DNA from: an uncultured Chlorobiaceae bacterium | Lineage (GTDB): Bacteria; Bacteroidota; Chlorobiia; Chlorobiales; Chlorobiaceae | DNA length: 40,697 nucleotides | Assembly (NCBI GenBank): GCA_903940125.1 | Contig: CAJAJL010000097.1 | Coordinates: 1 to 40,697, forward strand | Direction: 5' to 3' | Shown: positions 37,065 to 40,697 of the stretch, piece after piece | Layout: each line of letters opens with the position of its first letter | Numbering within the stretch: the first letter of the stretch is position 1 | The notes under the pieces: generated by a model | Told to the model about the DNA's origin: nothing | Databases searched by the model: none | What the model saw: the letters and a program-made list of their open reading frames with translations, nothing else | Translations under genes and position numbers: made by a program

Positions 37065-38768
37065 TTAATAAGTTCTTTCCTGAAGTTCATAGCGTCCCAT
37101 GGTTACCGGTTTTTCACCTGGAAGGACTTTACCATCAACAAGGGTTGCCAGAGTATGCTTGTGCCACTTTTCATCATCCCTGACAGGAAAATCTATCCTT
37201 GTATGGGAACCACGGCTTTCCTCCCGAGCCAAAGCGCCAACAGCAACTGTTTCGGCCAGTTCAAGCATATTCTGAAGTTCAAGCACCTGCATAAGATTGG
37301 TGTTGAATACATCACTCGAATCAAAGACTCTTACTTTTTTGAATCGTTCTTTAAGTTCTGCAATATCCTGTATACCCTTATGCAGCAGGGAAGACTCTCT
37401 GAAAATACCGACATTTAAAGCAAGAGTCTGACCAAGTTCTTCACGCAGTGCGCCATACCTTTCATAGTGACCGGAAGGCTGCATGCGATTTCGGAGTTCA
37501 TCGACACTCTCCTTCAGTTCTGCCTCTGAAATGGTTGCGGGGGAAAATTTTCCAGCCTCTTCAGCCGCAGTGTGTCCTACAATTCGACCGAAAACAAGAA
37601 TATCAAGCAGGGAATTTCCTCCAAGACGGTTTGCGCCATGCACTGAAACACAGGCACACTCACCGGCAGCATAGACGCCATCCATTACCGTGCGCCCGAA
37701 ATTATCAGTATCAATTCCCCCCATTGAGTAATGAGCAGTCGGCCTGACCGGAATCGGTTCCTCAATAGGGTCAACTCCTTCAAAGTTCAATGACATCTCT
37801 CGTATCTGCGGCAGTCTCGACTTGATGAGATCAGCACCAAGATGGCGGAGATCAAGATGGATATATTTTCCAGCAGGGCTGTTAAACCCTCTTCCTTCAA
37901 GAATTTCGGTTTCAATCGAGCGTGAAACCAGATCTCTTGGGCCAAGCTCCATCTTTTCTTTCGCATATCTGGCCATAAAACGCTCACCATCCTTATTGAT
38001 AAGGTAGCCGCCTTCCCCCCTGGCCCCTTCGGTGACAAGCAGGCCGCTCTTTCTCAGACCTGTAGGATGAAACTGAACAAACTCCATGTCTTTCATCGGT
38101 ATACCTGCCCTAAAGGCAATAGCCTGCCCATCGCCGGAGTTGCCAGCCGCATTGCTCGATCGATTCCAGTACATCTTGGCATAGCCGCCGGTAGCAAAAA
38201 TCACCGTTTTTGCAGGAAAAGCTTCAACCTTCCCTGTCTTCATATTCATAGCAATCAAACCCCGAGAACGACTGCCGTTGACCGAGAGGTTCAGTGCAAA
38301 ATATTCGTTAAAAAACAGTACACCTTTTCTCAAACACTGTTCATACAGTGTCTGCAGAATGGTGTGACCTGTTTTATCTGCACAGTAACAACACCGAGGA
38401 CGACCTGCTCCGCCGAAGGGCCTCTGAGCAATGGTATTGTCATCCAGTCTCGACCAGGGTGTCCCTATATTTTCAAGTTCACGGATAATTTTAGGAGCCT
38501 CAGAACAAAGCACCTCAACGGCATCCTGATCGGCAAGATAGTCACTGCCCTTGATGGTATCAAAAATGTGCATTTCAATGGTGTCGTCCTTCGCCTTGTT
38601 ACCAAGTGCTGCATTGGCTCCGCCCTGAGCAGCAGAGGTATGCGAACGGTTTGGATAGACTTTGGAAAGAACAGCGATATTCAGCGCAGGATTGGTTTTC
38701 ATAGCCTCCATTGCGGCATACAGACCTGCACCCCCGCCTCCGACAATAACAATATCAAATGGTTTCAT
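37065..38768 (-). CDS. succinate dehydrogenase/fumarate reductase flavoprotein subunit
   Basis: A 567-residue flavoprotein with covalent [16 protein letters not shown] (about 7-19) binds the dinucleotide; SHTSAAQGG contains the FAD-linking His43; FVQFHPTG and [11 protein letters not shown] are active-site motifs; [19 protein letters not shown] closes the FAD domain. It is the first gene of sdhA-sdhB-sdhE, with gaps of 12 and 17 bases, and interconverts succinate and fumarate. Confidence 0.95.
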   Translation of the reverse strand: MKPFDIVIVGGGGAGLYAAMEAMKTNPALNIAVLSKVYPNRSHTSAAQGGANAALGNKAKDDTIEMHIFDTIKGSDYLADQDAVEVLCSEAPKIIRELENIGTPWSRLDDNTIAQRPFGGAGRPRCCYCADKTGHTILQTLYEQCLRKGVLFFNEYFALNLSVNGSRSRGLIAMNMKTGKVEAFPAKTVIFATGGYAKMYWNRSSNAAGNSGDGQAIAFRAGIPMKDMEFVQFHPTGLRKSGLLVTEGARGEGGYLINKDGERFMARYAKEKMELGPRDLVSRSIETEILEGRGFNSPAGKYIHLDLRHLGADLIKSRLPQIREMSLNFEGVDPIEEPIPVRPTAHYSMGGIDTDNFGRTVMDGVYAAGECACVSVHGANRLGGNSLLDILVFGRIVGHTAAEEAGKFSPATISEAELKESVDELRNRMQPSGHYERYGALREELGQTLALNVGIFRESSLLHKGIQDIAELKERFKKVRVFDSSDVFNTNLMQVLELQNMLELAETVAVGALAREESRGSHTRIDFPVRDDEKWHKHTLATLVDGKVLPGEKPVTMGRYELQERTY

Positions 38769-38823
38769 ACGCTCAAATCTCTTTATGAAGCTGTCAAGGA
38801 CGCCTCACTGATTAAACAGAAGA

Positions 38824-38841
38824 GCACTGCTGCGGCAGTGC
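38824..38841 (-). terminator. hairpin between the CBS gene and sdhA
   Basis: GCACTGC and GCAGTGC form a perfect 7-bp GC-rich stem with loop of 4. On the minus strand a weak T-rich TTCTGTTT follows. It could end the CBS transcript or sit in the sdhA leader. Confidence 0.4.
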
Positions 38842-38997
38842 CCCGCTCGTTGAAATTGTCTTTCTGGTATTACTGAGGAATGCAGTATAAGAGAACCTGA
38901 CTGCCGGAAATTTTTTAACCCTGACTCAACTTTGAGTGCACTGGAAAACGCGGCCAGCTTCCTTTACTTAAACCGTTTATGACGATGAACAAAGAGC

Positions 38998-39444
38998 TTA
39001 CATAGCGACATGGTCGTCATGAATCGGAAGTTCCTCGACCGCATGAAGCACATCTGTCATATTCAGGACGCCCAACACCTTATTGTTTTCCATAACAGTA
39101 AGACGTCTGATATTGGTTCTTTTCATCAAACGAAGCGCATACTTGATCCTGAGGCCGGGATTGACGCTGATAACTGGCTTGCTCATAATCTGAAAAACAG
39201 GAGTATTCCATGGATCGCGATGCACATCTTCACCGGGATCTATTACTTTTTCAAGAATATCTTTTTCAGTCACAATACCATAGCAATCATCCTCATTTCT
39301 CGGCTCTACTACAAGACCGCTCTCGTTAGTCTTTTTCATAATCTGAAGCGCTTCTGCAACAGTACAGCTTCCTTTAATAATTCGAAATTCCTTCTGCATG
39401 AGTGCAGATACCGGTAGTGTCCGTAATGTTATAAGCTGATCCAT
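38998..39444 (-). CDS. CBS-domain protein
   Basis: A 148-residue protein made of two CBS motifs (about 14-75 and 80-140), shown by [51 protein letters not shown] and [15 protein letters not shown] pairs bind adenosine nucleotides and act as energy sensors. There is no attached enzymatic or transport domain. It is a single-gene unit upstream of the sdh genes; a regulatory link is possible but unsupported. Confidence 0.9.
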   Translation of the reverse strand: MDQLITLRTLPVSALMQKEFRIIKGSCTVAEALQIMKKTNESGLVVEPRNEDDCYGIVTEKDILEKVIDPGEDVHRDPWNTPVFQIMSKPVISVNPGLRIKYALRLMKRTNIRRLTVMENNKVLGVLNMTDVLHAVEELPIHDDHVAM

Positions 39445-39645
39445 AGTCGTCAGGTTGCTTGAATATTATAAAAACACAGAATGTCACTATCAATGCTTAT
39501 GTGCAAACAATAATAGAGCACCTGTGTTATCTCTGAAAGCTCAAAAAGGCGGGATACATCAGCCAGCGCCCGAAAAACTGGCACAAGGAATTAATTTATA
39601 AAAAAAAACAACATAATTACAATAACGACCTGCTCAAAACATGAA

Positions 39646-40287
39646 TTATGCAATACCATGAAGTTTTTTATAGACCGCCCAGTTCTGCTTCAACAGGAGA
39701 AAAGCATTGAAATCTTTCTGAAGAAGAAAGGGATTTGATAAACGCTCATGGCCAATGGTGGAAACTGGCGAAACACCATAATCGTGTCCAGGATAGACTT
39801 TCGTGGTATCGGGCAGCAGCATAAGTTTGTGATGCAGTGACTGGTATTCCATAAGCGCCTGTTCTTCGGTACCGGTACCGCCAACCTTTCCCGTAAAGAG
39901 GGTATCCCCGGTAAAAAGAGCATCGCCGATATGAATGCAGATAGAGTCGGCTGTATGTCCAGGCGTATAAAGAATCCGGGCATGAAGAGCACCAAGAGGA
40001 AACGAAGCACCATCGACGACCCGGAGTCCGATACGGCAGCAGGTTTCACCGTAGAGCAGGGGAGCGATACCTGTCAGATGCCTGATAGCATCATTGCCAT
40101 TAGTATGATCGTCATGACCGTGCGTTGAAAAAATAAACCGGATGATAAAACCATGGTCAGCAGCAAACCGGACAATCATGCCCGGATTAAAGGAGGCATC
40201 GATCACCATGGCTTCACCTGAAGCCTGATCGGCGACCAGATAACCAAAGTTCCTGTCACCACCTGTACGAAACTGTTCGACAATCAT
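39646..40287 (-). CDS. metallo-beta-lactamase-fold hydrolase (glyoxalase II-like)
   Basis: A 213-residue MBL-fold hydrolase. The metal motif THGHDDHTNG gives His56, His58, Asp60 and His61; GHTADS, FTGDTLF and PGHDYG supply the other ligands. The set resembles hydroxyacylglutathione hydrolase/persulfide dioxygenase relatives, but it lacks the C-terminal glutathione-binding helical part of true glyoxalase II. The substrate is uncertain; in a sulfur oxidiser a persulfide or thioester is plausible. Confidence 0.85.
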   Translation of the reverse strand: MIVEQFRTGGDRNFGYLVADQASGEAMVIDASFNPGMIVRFAADHGFIIRFIFSTHGHDDHTNGNDAIRHLTGIAPLLYGETCCRIGLRVVDGASFPLGALHARILYTPGHTADSICIHIGDALFTGDTLFTGKVGGTGTEEQALMEYQSLHHKLMLLPDTTKVYPGHDYGVSPVSTIGHERLSNPFLLQKDFNAFLLLKQNWAVYKKLHGIA

Positions 40288-40333
40288 GATAAAGTCCCTT
40301 TTTCAGCCATTTTTGTTTAAGCTTGACCTGTTG

Positions 40334-40492
40334 TCAGGAGTGACCGCCGACAACAATTCTCATAATCTTCACATTCAGCACAACAAAGCGAACAAGCTGC
40401 CACAGCAGGTTTTTCCGCCAGTAAAGGGTGCCTTTTGACGGTACCGGCGGATAAGCTTCGTCGTAATATGCCTTGACTTTATTGGTGCTCAT
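40334..40492 (-). CDS. small 52-residue ORF, unknown
   Basis: Complete minus-strand ORF from ATG at 40492 to TGA at 40334. The product begins MSTNKVKAYYDEAYPP, is rich in Trp and Tyr (LYWRKNLLWQLVRF), and ends with a hydrophobic stretch VLNVKIMRIVVGGHS that could touch the membrane. No clear SD. It lies about 65 bases after a longer gene on the same strand, so it may be the last gene of that operon. I recognise no family. Confidence 0.5.
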   Translation of the reverse strand: MSTNKVKAYYDEAYPPVPSKGTLYWRKNLLWQLVRFVVLNVKIMRIVVGGHS

Positions 40493-40558
40493 AGGTGTTC
40501 AAAGAGTTAAGGTTATCGTCAAAACGTTATTATAAAATGGTTATCATCAACATACAGC

Positions 40559-40697
40559 TTATTCCGGAATCAGCCACCAGAACGGATAGCCTTTTGCTTT
40601 ATGGAAAAAGACATAGTGCAGAATGAATTTCAGCCAATGCCCTGCAAGGCCGGCCTCTCCGAGGGAGTAGTTCATATCACGGCCCCATTCAGGATAC
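40559..40697 (-). CDS. 3' end of an unrecognised gene (partial)
   Basis: The last 45 codons of a minus-strand gene that continues past the right edge; it ends GYPFWWLIPE then TAA at 40559. The segment is rich in aromatic residues (HWLKFILHYVFF) and resembles a membrane-associated C-terminus. The family cannot be determined from this part. Confidence 0.6.
   Translation of the reverse strand, partial: YPEWGRDMNYSLGEAGLAGHWLKFILHYVFFHKAKGYPFWWLIPE

Noticed and set aside
38067..38876. 269-residue plus-strand ORF opposite sdhA
   Set aside because: Antisense to a well-conserved flavoprotein; no independent coding evidence.

Overview
The window comes from a green sulfur bacterium (Chlorobi; Chlorobium/Pelodictyon-like). 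The diagnostic pair is pscA and pscB, the P840 type-I homodimeric reaction-centre core protein and its two-cluster Fe-S subunit, found in this form only in that group. A long-form IspG, a rubredoxin, and a soluble (type E-like) succinate dehydrogenase/fumarate reductase fit an anaerobic phototroph using the reverse TCA cycle. I cannot name the species.

Layout. 1-430: four tRNAs on the minus strand (Thr-TGT, Tyr, Thr-GGT, Trp in transcription order). 430-5059: minus-strand cluster eno, ftsB/divIC-like, ispG and an SDR oxidoreductase. 5306-7387: a plus-strand EF-G-like GTPase. 7432-11220: minus-strand pscA, pscB and a polyprenol-phosphate-sugar synthase-like glycosyltransferase, with strong hairpin terminators after pscA and after pscB. 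11615-14610: plus-strand dapF, a Glu/Leu-type dehydrogenase and a rubredoxin, with a small convergent membrane protein. 14681-20179: minus-strand membrane protein, mtgA, tRNA-Arg, mutL and cinA. 20191-29712: threonine biosynthesis (thrA on minus, thrB-thrC on plus) around an isolated atpA-atpG pair, then plsC, ribH and gmhA. 33964-40697: minus-strand hemE, an SdhE-like CCG protein, sdhB, sdhA, a CBS protein, an MBL hydrolase, an unlisted 52-aa ORF and the 3' end of another gene.

The accessory region is 30102-33872. It holds a secreted cupredoxin-like protein, two tandem PEP-CTERM mini-proteins, an exosortase with an intact Cys-Arg-His triad, and an EpsI-family partner. The two PEP-CTERM genes are paralogous transcription units: each carries an upstream inverted repeat, a sigma-54-like -24/-12 element (perfect GG-N10-GC in unit 2, GG-N10-GA in unit 1), an SD, a signal peptide, a nearly identical C-terminal sorting signal and a downstream hairpin. 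The predicted mature peptides are tiny (about 50 and 23 residues). The locus looks like a compact exosortase cassette with its own substrates under enhancer-dependent control, and it is the most interesting part of the window.

The rest is mainly housekeeping: photosynthesis, isoprenoid and tetrapyrrole synthesis, threonine/lysine pathway steps, ATP synthase, cell wall, DNA repair and central carbon metabolism. Coordinates of RNA genes, hairpins and short ORFs were counted by eye. Family calls rest on recognised motifs, not on database searches.
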